The notes beneath the pieces were generated by a model, which saw only the letters and a list, made by a program, of their open reading frames with translations, was not told where the DNA came from and did not search any database. Made by a program: the position numbers and the translations under genes. Source: Mycolicibacterium komanii (GTDB lineage: Bacteria > Actinomycetota > Actinomycetes > Mycobacteriales > Mycobacteriaceae). Taken from it: a DNA stretch of 64,000 bases. The first letter of the stretch is position 1. Each line of letters opens with the position of its first letter. This document shows, one piece after another, positions 55,294-63,843 of the stretch. The stretch is from positions 233,506 through 297,505 of the forward strand of contig NZ_CVTA01000055.1 of NCBI RefSeq assembly GCF_001050035.1, in the 5' to 3' direction.

Positions 55294-56679
55294 ATGCCCG
55301 AGCACACCGACGTCGTCATCGTCGGCGCCCGCTGCGCCGGCACCGCCGCCGCGATCGCGCTCGCCCGCCGCGGACGGCGCGTCATCGCACTCGACGGCGC
55401 GACCTTCCCGTCCGACACCCTGTCCACGCACCTGTTCTTCACCCACCATTGGGCCGAACTGGAACGGCTCGGCGCCCGCGACCGCGTGATGAAACTCGGC
55501 GCCCCGCTGCACACCTACGCCGGGCTCGGCGCGCCCGGAGTCGAGGTCGTCGGGCCATCGAGCGTGTACGAGGGGTTGTCCGCCGGCGGCTGCGTCCGCC
55601 GGCCGGGACTCGACCTCGCGCTCGTGGAAACCGCGCGCGAGGCCGGCACCGACGTGCGCGAGCGAGCGCGCGTCACCGACCTGATCCGCGACGACGCCGG
55701 CCGCGTGTCGGGGGTGCAATACCGGCTGCGGGACGGCTCCACCGGGACGATCACCGCCAAACTGGTGATCGGCGCCGACGGCCGTCGATCGACGGTCGCG
55801 CGTCTGGTCGGCACCCGTGACCACCACCATTGGCCCAACCAACGAATGATGGCCTACGCGTACTACGAGGATGCCAACGCCGACCTGCGACACGTCGCCA
55901 TGCAGTGGCGCGACCACGACGACCTCGTGACGGTGTTCCCCTGCGACGGAGGGCAATTGGTCGCGCTGCAGATGCCGCCGGTGCGCCGCGCCGACGAGTT
56001 CCGCGTCGACGCCGCGGCCGCGTTCGACGCCACTGTCGAGCGCATTGCCCCGTACGCCGAGCGGCTCCGCGGTTGTACCCGGGTCACCAAGATCCGGACG
56101 TCCTACTCGCACCCCTCCTATTTCCGGCATTCGTCGGGCCCGGGGTGGGCGTTGGCGGGCGACGCCGGACATTTCAAGGACCCGGTCACCGCGCAGGGCA
56201 TCCGTGACGCGTTGCGCTTCGGCCGCCTGCTCGGCGAGGCCGCCGCGCCGCATCTCGACGAACCGGCCGAACTCGACCGCGCGCTGAGGACATGGGAGCG
56301 CGACCGCGACGCTCAGTGCCTGCCGATGTACCAGTGGGCCAATCTGTTGGGGCGCGACGACGAGATATCGCCGATCGAGATGGCCGCCTACCGCTGGTTC
56401 GCGGCCAGGCCCGGCGGCTTCACCGAACTCGCCGACGCCTTCAACCGGCTGGCGCCGCCGCAACAGGTGTTCTCGCCGACGCGGGTGGTGCGCTGGGCGG
56501 CCGCGGCGGCCCGCGACCCCGACGTCGAGCGGGGCGCGCTGTGGCGGACGATCCGGCGCGACGTACGCCGAGAGGCCGAGCGCATCGTCGAACAGCGCAG
56601 GTTCGAGCGCCGCCGGGCGGCGTCGGCCCGGCTATCGCTGACGCCCGCTATCGAGGCTCGGAACCCGGCCCGATGTTAA
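55294..56679 (+). CDS. FAD-dependent oxidoreductase (geranylgeranyl-reductase/monooxygenase-like)
   Basis: 461 residues. Rossmann FAD motif VVIVGARCAGTAAAIALARRGRRVIALD (GxRxAGxxxA variant), an RxxLD segment RRPGLDLALVETAREAG, DG motif LVIGADGRRSTVARLVG, and WALAGDAGHFKDPVTAQGIRDALRFG for the flavin phosphate. The YSHPSYFRHSSGPG block and QGI helix place it near the tryptophan halogenase/geranylgeranyl reductase group. Substrate unknown. It is probably under the divergent TetR gene. Overlaps the convergent gene's end by 32 bp. Confidence 0.9.
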   Translation: MPEHTDVVIVGARCAGTAAAIALARRGRRVIALDGATFPSDTLSTHLFFTHHWAELERLGARDRVMKLGAPLHTYAGLGAPGVEVVGPSSVYEGLSAGGCVRRPGLDLALVETAREAGTDVRERARVTDLIRDDAGRVSGVQYRLRDGSTGTITAKLVIGADGRRSTVARLVGTRDHHHWPNQRMMAYAYYEDANADLRHVAMQWRDHDDLVTVFPCDGGQLVALQMPPVRRADEFRVDAAAAFDATVERIAPYAERLRGCTRVTKIRTSYSHPSYFRHSSGPGWALAGDAGHFKDPVTAQGIRDALRFGRLLGEAAAPHLDEPAELDRALRTWERDRDAQCLPMYQWANLLGRDDEISPIEMAAYRWFAARPGGFTELADAFNRLAPPQQVFSPTRVVRWAAAAARDPDVERGALWRTIRRDVRREAERIVEQRRFERRRAASARLSLTPAIEARNPARC

Positions 56680-57130
56680 GCGCGGGTCGGGTGCGCAGAT
56701 CGTGCACATACTCCGCTGGTGCGCCCGCGATCTCGGCCGCGTCGGCCATCACCCCGAGATAGCGCGCCGACGGTAACCCGCCCTCCCACGCGTCGACCAC
56801 GTACAGCCAGGCGAGCACCGGCTCGAAGTCGGTGTCGGACGAGATGCGGTGCACCCGGCAGCGGATCTTCTTGTGGAACCCGAGCTCCGAACCCTCCCAC
56901 CGGTCCAGGTTGGCCTCGTCGTCCTTGGTCATGTCGTAGAGCACGACGAAGACCTTCGACGTCGGATCCTCGACGACGGTCGCGAGCGCACCCTCCCAGC
57001 CGATGTCCTCCCCGCCGAACGTCAGGCGCCAGCCGTGCAGCCAGCCCGTTCCTGCCATCGGTGAATGAGGGGCGCGCTGCAACATCTGCTCCGGATGCAT
57101 GTTCGATCCGTAGGCGGCGTAGAGCGGCAC
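56648..57130 (-). CDS. Gamma-glutamylcyclotransferase-fold protein (Rv3304-like)
   Basis: 160 residues from GTG 57130. The start LYAAYGSNMHPEQMLQRAP has the YGSN loop of the GGCT/AIG2 fold, and the middle WEGALATVVEDPTSKVFVVLYDMTKDDEANLDRWEG matches the family's core including Glu-Gly near the expected catalytic position. Enzymes of this fold cyclise gamma-glutamyl groups, but many bacterial members are uncharacterised. Divergent from lpdA with 65 bp between starts, as Rv3304 is to Rv3303c. Confidence 0.85.
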   Translation of the reverse strand: MPLYAAYGSNMHPEQMLQRAPHSPMAGTGWLHGWRLTFGGEDIGWEGALATVVEDPTSKVFVVLYDMTKDDEANLDRWEGSELGFHKKIRCRVHRISSDTDFEPVLAWLYVVDAWEGGLPSARYLGVMADAAEIAGAPAEYVHDLRTRPALNIGPGSEPR

Positions 57131-57195
57131 CAGGAAAGACTAAGGGTTAGCGCGCCGCGTGGGCGATCAACCTCCCGCTTCGTTAGGTTGGGGGC

Positions 57196-58611
57196 GTGGC
57201 AACCCGCATCGTGATCATCGGCGGCGGGCCCGCCGGCTATGAGGCCGCACTGGTCGCCGCGACCCGCGGACCCGAAGTTGCCGAGGTCACCGTCGTCGAC
57301 GCCGACGGCATCGGCGGAGCCTGCGTGCTGTGGGACTGCGTGCCGTCCAAGACCTTCATCGCGTCGACGGGCGTGCGCACCGAGCTGCGCCGCGCCCCCG
57401 ACCTGGGGTACGCGCTGGAGTTCTCCGACGCCGAGATCTCCCTGTCCAAGATCAATGAGCGGGTCAAGACGCTGGCCGCCGCGCAGTCGGCCGACATCGC
57501 CGAACGGCTGCGCAACGACGGCGTCACGCTGATCGCGGGCCGCGGCGAGCTGGTCGACGACATGCCGGGGATGGCCACCCACACCGTCAAGGTGACCGAG
57601 CACGACGGCACCGTCAGCACGCTGAAGGCCGACGTCGTGCTGATCGCCACCGGGGCGAGCCCCCGCGTGCTGCCGGGCGCCGAACCCGACGGCGAACGCA
57701 TCCTGAACTGGCGCCAGCTCTACGACCTCGAAGAGCTGCCCGAACATCTGATCGTCGTCGGTTCCGGCGTCACCGGTGCGGAGTTCGTCAACGCCTACAC
57801 CGAACTCGGGGTGAAGGTGACCGTCGTGGCCAGCCGCGACCAGATCCTGCCGCACGAGGACTCCGATGCCGCCGGCGTACTCGAGGACGCGCTGAGCGAT
57901 CGCGGTGTGACGCTGGTCAAGAACGCGCGTGCCCAGTCGGTCACCCGGAACGGCTCCGGTGTGCTGGTCACGATGACCGACGGCCGCACCGTCGAGGGCA
58001 GCCACGCGCTGATGACGGTCGGTTCGGTGCCCAATACCAACGGCCTGGGCCTGGAACGGGTCGGCATCGAACTGGGCAAGGGCGACTATCTGAAGGTCGA
58101 CCGGGTCTCGCGCACCGGGGTGCCCGGCATCTACGCCGCCGGCGACTGCACCGGGCTGATGCTGCTGGCCTCGGTGGCCGCCATGCAGGGCCGCATCGCG
58201 ATGTACCACGTGCTGGGCGAGGGACTCGAACCGATCCGGTTGCGCACCGTCGCCGCGGCCGTGTTCACCCGGCCGGAGATCGCCGCGGTCGGGGTGCCGC
58301 AGTCGAAGATCGACGACGGTTCGGTGGCCGCGCGGACGATCACGCTGCCGCTCAACACCAATGCCCGGGCCAAGATGTCGAGCCTGCGGCGCGGTTTCGT
58401 CAAGATCTTCTGCCGCCCGGCGACGGGCGTGGTGATCGGCGGTGTCGTGGTCGCGCCGATCGCATCGGAGCTGATCATGCCGATCGCGCTGGCGGTGCAG
58501 AACGGCAACGACGTCGAGGACCTGGCGCAGACGTTCTCGGTGTATCCGTCGCTGTCGGGGTCGATCACCGAGGCGGGCCGGCGCCTGATGGCGCACGACG
58601 ATCTGGACTAG
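57196..58611 (+). CDS. lpdA: NAD(P)H quinone reductase / flavoprotein disulfide reductase family
   Basis: 471 residues from GTG 57196. Pyridine-nucleotide-disulfide oxidoreductase domains: FAD motif IVIIGGGPAGYEAALVAA, a CxxxxC pair in GGACVLWDCVPSKTF, the NAD(P) motif LIVVGSGVTGAEFVNAY, and ATGASPRVLPGA. The family His-Glu pair near the C-terminus is absent (VYPSLSGSITEAG in place of HPTLSE). M. tuberculosis LpdA (Rv3303c) is a quinone reductase that lacks one redox Cys and the His-Glu pair. Here both Cys are present. First of three same-strand genes with glpD2 and a pseudouridine synthase. Confidence 0.93.
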   Translation: MATRIVIIGGGPAGYEAALVAATRGPEVAEVTVVDADGIGGACVLWDCVPSKTFIASTGVRTELRRAPDLGYALEFSDAEISLSKINERVKTLAAAQSADIAERLRNDGVTLIAGRGELVDDMPGMATHTVKVTEHDGTVSTLKADVVLIATGASPRVLPGAEPDGERILNWRQLYDLEELPEHLIVVGSGVTGAEFVNAYTELGVKVTVVASRDQILPHEDSDAAGVLEDALSDRGVTLVKNARAQSVTRNGSGVLVTMTDGRTVEGSHALMTVGSVPNTNGLGLERVGIELGKGDYLKVDRVSRTGVPGIYAAGDCTGLMLLASVAAMQGRIAMYHVLGEGLEPIRLRTVAAAVFTRPEIAAVGVPQSKIDDGSVAARTITLPLNTNARAKMSSLRRGFVKIFCRPATGVVIGGVVVAPIASELIMPIALAVQNGNDVEDLAQTFSVYPSLSGSITEAGRRLMAHDDLD

Positions 58612-58666
58612 TTACACGTAGCCTGGGATGCGCCACCGTACCGACGAGTAACTAGGAGCCATTCCC

Positions 58667-60406
58667 GTGAGTGACCCGATCCCGGCCAACGGGCAGACGC
58701 TTCTGGGTCCCCAGCAGCGGGCCGAGGCCTGGGAGCGGCTCGGCAGTGAGCAGTTCGACGTCGTGGTGATCGGCGGGGGTGTCGTCGGCGCGGGCGCCGC
58801 CCTGGACGCGGCGACGCGAGGTTTGAAGGTGGCACTCGTCGAGGCGCGTGACTTCGCGTCGGGCACCTCGAGCCGGTCGTCGAAGATGTTCCACGGCGGG
58901 CTGCGCTACCTCGAGCAGCTGGAGTTCGGGTTGGTCCGCGAGGCGCTGCACGAGCGGGAGCTGTCGCTGACGACGCTGGCGCCGCATCTGGTCAAACCGC
59001 TGCCGTTCCTGTTCCCGCTGACCAATCGGTGGTGGGAGCGGCCGTACGTGGCGGCAGGCATCTTCCTCTACGACCAGCTGGGCGGCGCGAAATCTGTTCC
59101 GGCGCAGAAGCATCTGACGAAGTCGGGGGCGCTGCGGTTGGCGCCGGGGCTCAAGCGTTCGTCGCTGATCGGCGGCATCCGGTATTACGACACGGTGGTC
59201 GACGACGCGCGGCACACCATGACGGTGGCCCGCACGGCCGCGCACTACGGCGCCGTGGTGCGGACGTCGACGCAGGTGGTCGCGTTGCTTCGGGAAGGTG
59301 ACCGGGTCACCGGGGTGGAGGTCCGCGACTCCGAGAACGGCGCGGTCACCGAGGTACACGGACATGTCGTCGTGAACGCCACCGGTGTCTGGACCGACGA
59401 AATCCAGGCGTTGTCCAAGCAGCGTGGGCGATTTCGGGTGCGCGCCTCCAAGGGCGTGCACATCGTGGTGCCGCGCGACCGGATCGTCAGCGAGGTGGCG
59501 ATCATCCTGCGAACCGAGAAGTCGGTGCTGTTCGTGATCCCGTGGGGGACGCACTGGATCATCGGGACCACCGACACCGACTGGAATCTCGACCTGGCGC
59601 ATCCGGCGGCCACCAAGGCCGACATCGACTACATCCTCGAGACGGTCAACACGGTGTTGGCGACGCCGCTGACGCACGACGACATCGACGGCGTGTACGC
59701 CGGGCTGCGGCCGCTGCTGGCCGGGGAGAGCGAGGAGACCTCCAAGCTGTCCCGCGAGCACGCCGTCGCGGTGCCCGCCCCGGGACTGGTCGCGATCGCC
59801 GGCGGGAAGTACACGACGTACCGGGTGATGGCCGAGGACGCCATCGACGCGGCGGCCGAATACATCCCGGCGCGGGTCGCGCGGTCGATCACCGAGAAGG
59901 TCCCGCTGATGGGCGCCGACGGGTACTTCGCGCTGATCAACCAGACCGAAAGCGTCGGAAAGCATTACGACCTGCACCCGTACCGGGTGCGGCACCTGCT
60001 GGACCGGTACGGCTCGCTGATCGGCGAGGTGCTGCAGATGGCTGACGCTCACCCCGAATTGCTCACGCCGATCACCGAGGCGCCGGTGTACCTGAAGGTC
60101 GAGGCGTGGTACGCCGCGGCCGCCGAGGGCGCGCTGCACCTCGAGGACATCCTCGCGCGGCGGATGCGGATTTCGATCGAGTATCCGCACCGCGGGGTGG
60201 ACTGTGCGCGCGAGGTCGCCGAAGTCGTTGCGCCAGTGCTGGGCTGGAGCGACGAGGACATCGACCGCGAGGTGAAGACGTACCTGGCGCGGGTGGACGC
60301 GGAGATCCGCTCGCAGCAGGAACCCGACGACGAGTCGGCCGACGCGTTGCGCGCGGCGGCGCCGGAAGCGCGCGCCGAGATCCTCGAACCGGTGCCGCTC
60401 AATTGA
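58667..60406 (+). CDS. glpD2: FAD-dependent glycerol-3-phosphate dehydrogenase
   Basis: 579 residues from GTG 58667, preceded by AGGAG. FAD motif VVVIGGGVVGAGAALDAATRG, GTSSRSSKMFHGGLRYLEQLEFGLVREAL (substrate/FAD signature), and VLFVIPWGTHWIIGTTDTDWN. The C-terminal domain GlpD_C contains LLDRYGSLIGEVLQMADAHPELLTPI. It oxidises glycerol-3-phosphate to dihydroxyacetone phosphate at the membrane and passes electrons to quinone. The next gene overlaps it by TTGA. Confidence 0.96.
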   Translation: MSDPIPANGQTLLGPQQRAEAWERLGSEQFDVVVIGGGVVGAGAALDAATRGLKVALVEARDFASGTSSRSSKMFHGGLRYLEQLEFGLVREALHERELSLTTLAPHLVKPLPFLFPLTNRWWERPYVAAGIFLYDQLGGAKSVPAQKHLTKSGALRLAPGLKRSSLIGGIRYYDTVVDDARHTMTVARTAAHYGAVVRTSTQVVALLREGDRVTGVEVRDSENGAVTEVHGHVVVNATGVWTDEIQALSKQRGRFRVRASKGVHIVVPRDRIVSEVAIILRTEKSVLFVIPWGTHWIIGTTDTDWNLDLAHPAATKADIDYILETVNTVLATPLTHDDIDGVYAGLRPLLAGESEETSKLSREHAVAVPAPGLVAIAGGKYTTYRVMAEDAIDAAAEYIPARVARSITEKVPLMGADGYFALINQTESVGKHYDLHPYRVRHLLDRYGSLIGEVLQMADAHPELLTPITEAPVYLKVEAWYAAAAEGALHLEDILARRMRISIEYPHRGVDCAREVAEVVAPVLGWSDEDIDREVKTYLARVDAEIRSQQEPDDESADALRAAAPEARAEILEPVPLN

Positions 60407-61287
60407 GTTCGCGGGCACTGCGGCGTGCGCGCGGGCGCCCGGCGCCGCTGCCCGTGCGGGACGGACTGGGGCCGGCGCGGGTGCGGTTGCGCGGCGGGGC
60501 GGTGTTGGTCGAATTGGCGGACCGGTTCGGTGACGAGGCCGCGGCGAAGGTGCTCGCCGGCGAGGTGGTGGCCGCCGACGGCGAGATCGTGACCGCCGGG
60601 ACCGTGTTGCCGCCAGGAGCGTTCGTCTACCTGTACCGAGAACTGCGCGAAGAGGTTCCGGTGCCGTTCGACATCCCCGTGCTGCACCGCGACGACGACA
60701 TCGTGGTGGTCGACAAACCGCACTTCATCGCGACGATGCCGCGCGGGCGCCACGTTGCGCAGACGGCGTTGGTGCGGCTGCGCCGGGAACTGGACCTGCC
60801 GGAGTTGTCGCCCGCGCATCGGCTGGACCGGTTGACCGCCGGTGTGCTGCTCTTCACGACGCGTCGCGAGCTGCGTGGGCTCTATCAGACGATGTTCGCC
60901 GACGGCGAGGTGTCCAAGACGTACCTCGCGAGGGCGGGCGTCGATCCGGAGCTGGCGTTTCCGGTGACGCTGCGCAGCCGAATCGTCAAGCGGCGCGGTC
61001 AGTTGCAGGCGGTCGAAGAGCCCGGCGAGCCGAACGCCGAGACGGTCGTCGAGCACGACGGCGAGGGGCTGTACCGGTTGACGCCGCGTACGGGGCGAAC
61101 GCATCAGCTGCGGGTGCACATGGCCTCACTGGGTCTGCCGATCGTGAACGACCCGCTGTATCCCGACGTGATCGACGTCGCGCCGGACGACTTCTCGCGG
61201 CCGTTGCAGCTTCTGGCGCACCGCCTCGGGTTCACCGACCCGGTCAGCGGGCGTCAGCGCGAGTTCGTCAGCGCGCGCACGTTGTGA
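60403..61287 (+). CDS. Pseudouridine synthase, RluA family
   Basis: TTG 60403 within a TTGA overlap with glpD2 gives 294 residues; longer reading frames run inside glpD2. RluA-type signature with the catalytic Asp in AHRLDRLTAGVLLFT, LHRDDDIVVVDKPHFIATMP, SKTYLAR and the RNA-binding TGRTHQLRVHMASLGLPI. It converts uridines in rRNA or tRNA to pseudouridine; the exact site cannot be told. Orthologous in place to Rv3300c. Confidence 0.93.
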   Translation: MSSRALRRARGRPAPLPVRDGLGPARVRLRGGAVLVELADRFGDEAAAKVLAGEVVAADGEIVTAGTVLPPGAFVYLYRELREEVPVPFDIPVLHRDDDIVVVDKPHFIATMPRGRHVAQTALVRLRRELDLPELSPAHRLDRLTAGVLLFTTRRELRGLYQTMFADGEVSKTYLARAGVDPELAFPVTLRSRIVKRRGQLQAVEEPGEPNAETVVEHDGEGLYRLTPRTGRTHQLRVHMASLGLPIVNDPLYPDVIDVAPDDFSRPLQLLAHRLGFTDPVSGRQREFVSARTL

Positions 61288-61288
61288 C

Positions 61289-63265
61289 TCATCGCCGCTG
61301 CTCGACCGGTTCGTTGACCTGTGCCCCCGTCGCGATCACCGCGCGGTTGCGTTCGGCGACCGTGCGCATCGACACCTTGACCAGCCAGCGGTCGTAGGTC
61401 ATGAACCCGTTGACCTCGTTCTCGACGTCGGTGGTCTGGGTGTAGATCGCGCCGGACAGGCCGCCCTTGCGGATCTCGTCTTCGAGGTCGCGGCTCACCT
61501 GCACGTAGCGATCGGTCAATCGCGCTCGGCTGTCGGTCATTTCGTAGGCCTGCGGTTTGCCGGGCCAGCGGTTTCCCTCGGGAACCAGTCCGAGCCCGCC
61601 GTACTCGCCGTTGACGATGACGCGGTGCTCGAGCGGGATCGGACGGGTGCCGAGCATCGTGCGCTCGTCGTGCGGGGTCGCGGGGTTGTCGTGCAGAACC
61701 GGGCGGCCGGGGCCGACGTAGGTGTGATCGTCGTACACATCGCCTGCCCTGCTGTCGGGCCTGGACTTGCAGCAATTCACCCCGCTGTTGGCATTCACCA
61801 TCCGGGTCGGGTCGGCCGCCTTGGCCACGCCCGCGATCCTCGCCGTGTCGAATTCGCCCCACCCCTCGTTGAACGGGACCCAGCCGACGATCGAAGTGAC
61901 GCTGCGCAACTGGTCGATCATCTCGACGAGCTCGTGCTCGAAGTTGGCCTTCGCCGCCGGCGACGGTTCGGGCGCCGGGCCGACCGGAATGTCGAGGGAG
62001 ACGTCCAACGACGGCATGTCCTGCCACACCATCAGCCCGAGTTTGTCGGTCCAGTAGTACCAGCGCGCCGGTTCCACCTTCGCGTGCTTGCGGACGAAGT
62101 TCATGCCGAGTGCCTTGGTTCGTTCGAGGTCGAACCTCAGGGCGTCGTCGGTGGGCGCGGTGTAGATCCCGTCGGGCCAGTAGCCCTGGTCCAGCGGGCC
62201 GTGCAAGAAAGTGATCTTGTCGTTCAACGCGATTCGCGGCCGGCCCCGGGGATCCCTGACCGTGGTGATCGTGCGCAGACCGCCGTAACCGGCGACCTCG
62301 TCGACGACCTTGCCCTCCGGTGTGACCAACCGCACCGTGAGGTCGTAGAGGTACGGATCGTCCGGTGTCCACAGCCGCGGGTCCGGTACCGGCACGCGCA
62401 CGGGCTTGCCGGGTTCACCGGAACTGCGGGCCAACGTCGGACCGTCGGGCGCCGACACGATCACCTCGGCGCGTTCGTCGGTCGTCCCGGTGGAGCGCGT
62501 CGTGACGGTGAAACCCTTCAGATCCGCTGTGATGTCGAGCTTGTCGACGTGCGCGGCGCGCACCGGTTCCATCCACACGGTCTGCCAGATGCCGGACGCG
62601 CCGGTGTAGAAGAGGCCCTCGGGGTCGTTGCGCTGCTTGCCGACGGGAAACGGTGCGGCCTCATTGCGATCCTCGGCGCGCACGACGATCTCCTGGGTGC
62701 CGGTCCACCGCAGCGCGTCGGTGATGTCGGCGCTGAACGAGGTGAACCCGCCCTCGTGGTGGGCGACGCGCTTGTTGTTGACCCACACGGTGGCGGTCTG
62801 GTCGACGGCGCCGAAGTGCAGGAGCACGCGCTGGCCGCGCCAGGTGCCGGGCAGCTGAAAACTCTTGCGGTACCACATCTGGTCGTCGTGACGCTTGATA
62901 CCCGACAGCGCCGACTCCGTGGGGTAGGGCACCAGGATTTTCTCATCGTAGGCGTCGGTCGACGGGGGAGTCGCCAAGGCGGAGGCCTGCGATCGCCCGG
63001 TGTAGGCCCACACCCCGTTGAGGTTCAGCCAGCGCGCCCGCACCATCTGCGGGCGGGGATACTCCGGGAGGGCGTTGTTGGGGCCGACCAGATGTGACCA
63101 CGGTGTCGAAAGCGGCGGGCTCTTGCGCTGCCACGCCTCCGCCGCGTTCGCCGGCGCCGCGAAGACCGCGAACGCCGCCGCCAGGGCGAGGGGTAGGGCC
63201 GTCATCCGGCTGAGATTTCTGCGCACACGGTGCCGGTTGTTCGACAGCTCGGTGTTCACGGCCAC
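61289..63265 (-). CDS. Secreted glycoside hydrolase family 2 protein
   Basis: GTG 63265 with GGGGGGA 10 bp upstream gives 658 residues; ATG 63325 is possible but has no clear site. The N-terminus has RVRRNLSRM followed by a hydrophobic stretch and AAPANA, a Tat-like signal peptide. GH2 order: sugar-binding jelly roll (WYRKSFQLPGTWRGQRVLLHFGAVDQTATVWVN), Ig-like domain, and a TIM barrel with the acid/base Glu in PFNEGWGEFD and the nucleophile Glu in VNGEYGGLG. The protein would remove a beta-linked galactose, glucuronic acid or mannose outside the cell. It ends 1 bp from the convergent pseudouridine synthase. Confidence 0.92.
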   Translation of the reverse strand: MAVNTELSNNRHRVRRNLSRMTALPLALAAAFAVFAAPANAAEAWQRKSPPLSTPWSHLVGPNNALPEYPRPQMVRARWLNLNGVWAYTGRSQASALATPPSTDAYDEKILVPYPTESALSGIKRHDDQMWYRKSFQLPGTWRGQRVLLHFGAVDQTATVWVNNKRVAHHEGGFTSFSADITDALRWTGTQEIVVRAEDRNEAAPFPVGKQRNDPEGLFYTGASGIWQTVWMEPVRAAHVDKLDITADLKGFTVTTRSTGTTDERAEVIVSAPDGPTLARSSGEPGKPVRVPVPDPRLWTPDDPYLYDLTVRLVTPEGKVVDEVAGYGGLRTITTVRDPRGRPRIALNDKITFLHGPLDQGYWPDGIYTAPTDDALRFDLERTKALGMNFVRKHAKVEPARWYYWTDKLGLMVWQDMPSLDVSLDIPVGPAPEPSPAAKANFEHELVEMIDQLRSVTSIVGWVPFNEGWGEFDTARIAGVAKAADPTRMVNANSGVNCCKSRPDSRAGDVYDDHTYVGPGRPVLHDNPATPHDERTMLGTRPIPLEHRVIVNGEYGGLGLVPEGNRWPGKPQAYEMTDSRARLTDRYVQVSRDLEDEIRKGGLSGAIYTQTTDVENEVNGFMTYDRWLVKVSMRTVAERNRAVIATGAQVNEPVEQRR

Positions 63266-63843
63266 GACTGCTAGTCCCCCCTGCTGGCAACCATCGACGG
63301 AATGCGGTTGGGTGCTGCTGCGCACCAGACGCCCATGGCAAACCTAGTCAGTGGTAGGCCGCGAGGAATCAGGTGTTTCCCTATGCTTTGCAACTGCATG
63401 CTGAACGAACACGTTCGTGCAGGCATCTGCGCACGGATCAAGGTAACCATCAAGAGCGCGTGAATGCGTGAGAGCTGGTGTGCCACACCATGAATGCAAA
63501 GTCGAGACGCCCGTCAAGCCTAGCATCGATCCACCGCCGGTGCCACGGTTCGCGTGCATGTGCGCTGCGTTCGGAGCCCAGCGTCATGTCGCTGCGCCGA
63601 GGCGGGCAATGCCCAAGCAGAGCAAATTGTGAATAGGTGAACTAGACGTACGGCTGGTGATCCTGTTCGGAGCCGGATGCGGCCACCATACAGGAAGGAA
63701 TGGTTCGTGCATCGCAGAAGACATCGACGCGTCGGCGGAGTTCGTTACGGCGACGCGCCGATCGCGCGTTCGGCTCCCTGACGCGTGCGTCACTGCCACA
63801 ATCAGGTCGGCGACGGCGCTTGCCTTCGCCGGAGGGAGGAGAT
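63266..63843. other. Gene-free region with a 14-bp palindrome
   Basis: No convincing gene was found in these 578 bp on either strand; the short open frames have atypical codon use and no recognisable motif. A perfect palindrome ACGAAC-AC-GTTCGT lies at 63405-63418, 140 bp upstream of the GH2 start, and could be a binding site. GGAGGGAGGAG just before 63844 is the ribosome binding site of the last gene. No tRNA-like fold was noticed. Confidence 0.5.

Noticed and set aside
63405..63418. Possible LexA/SOS box
   Set aside because: Arms are spaced by 2 bp instead of 4 and lack the TCGAAC/GTTCGA half-sites.
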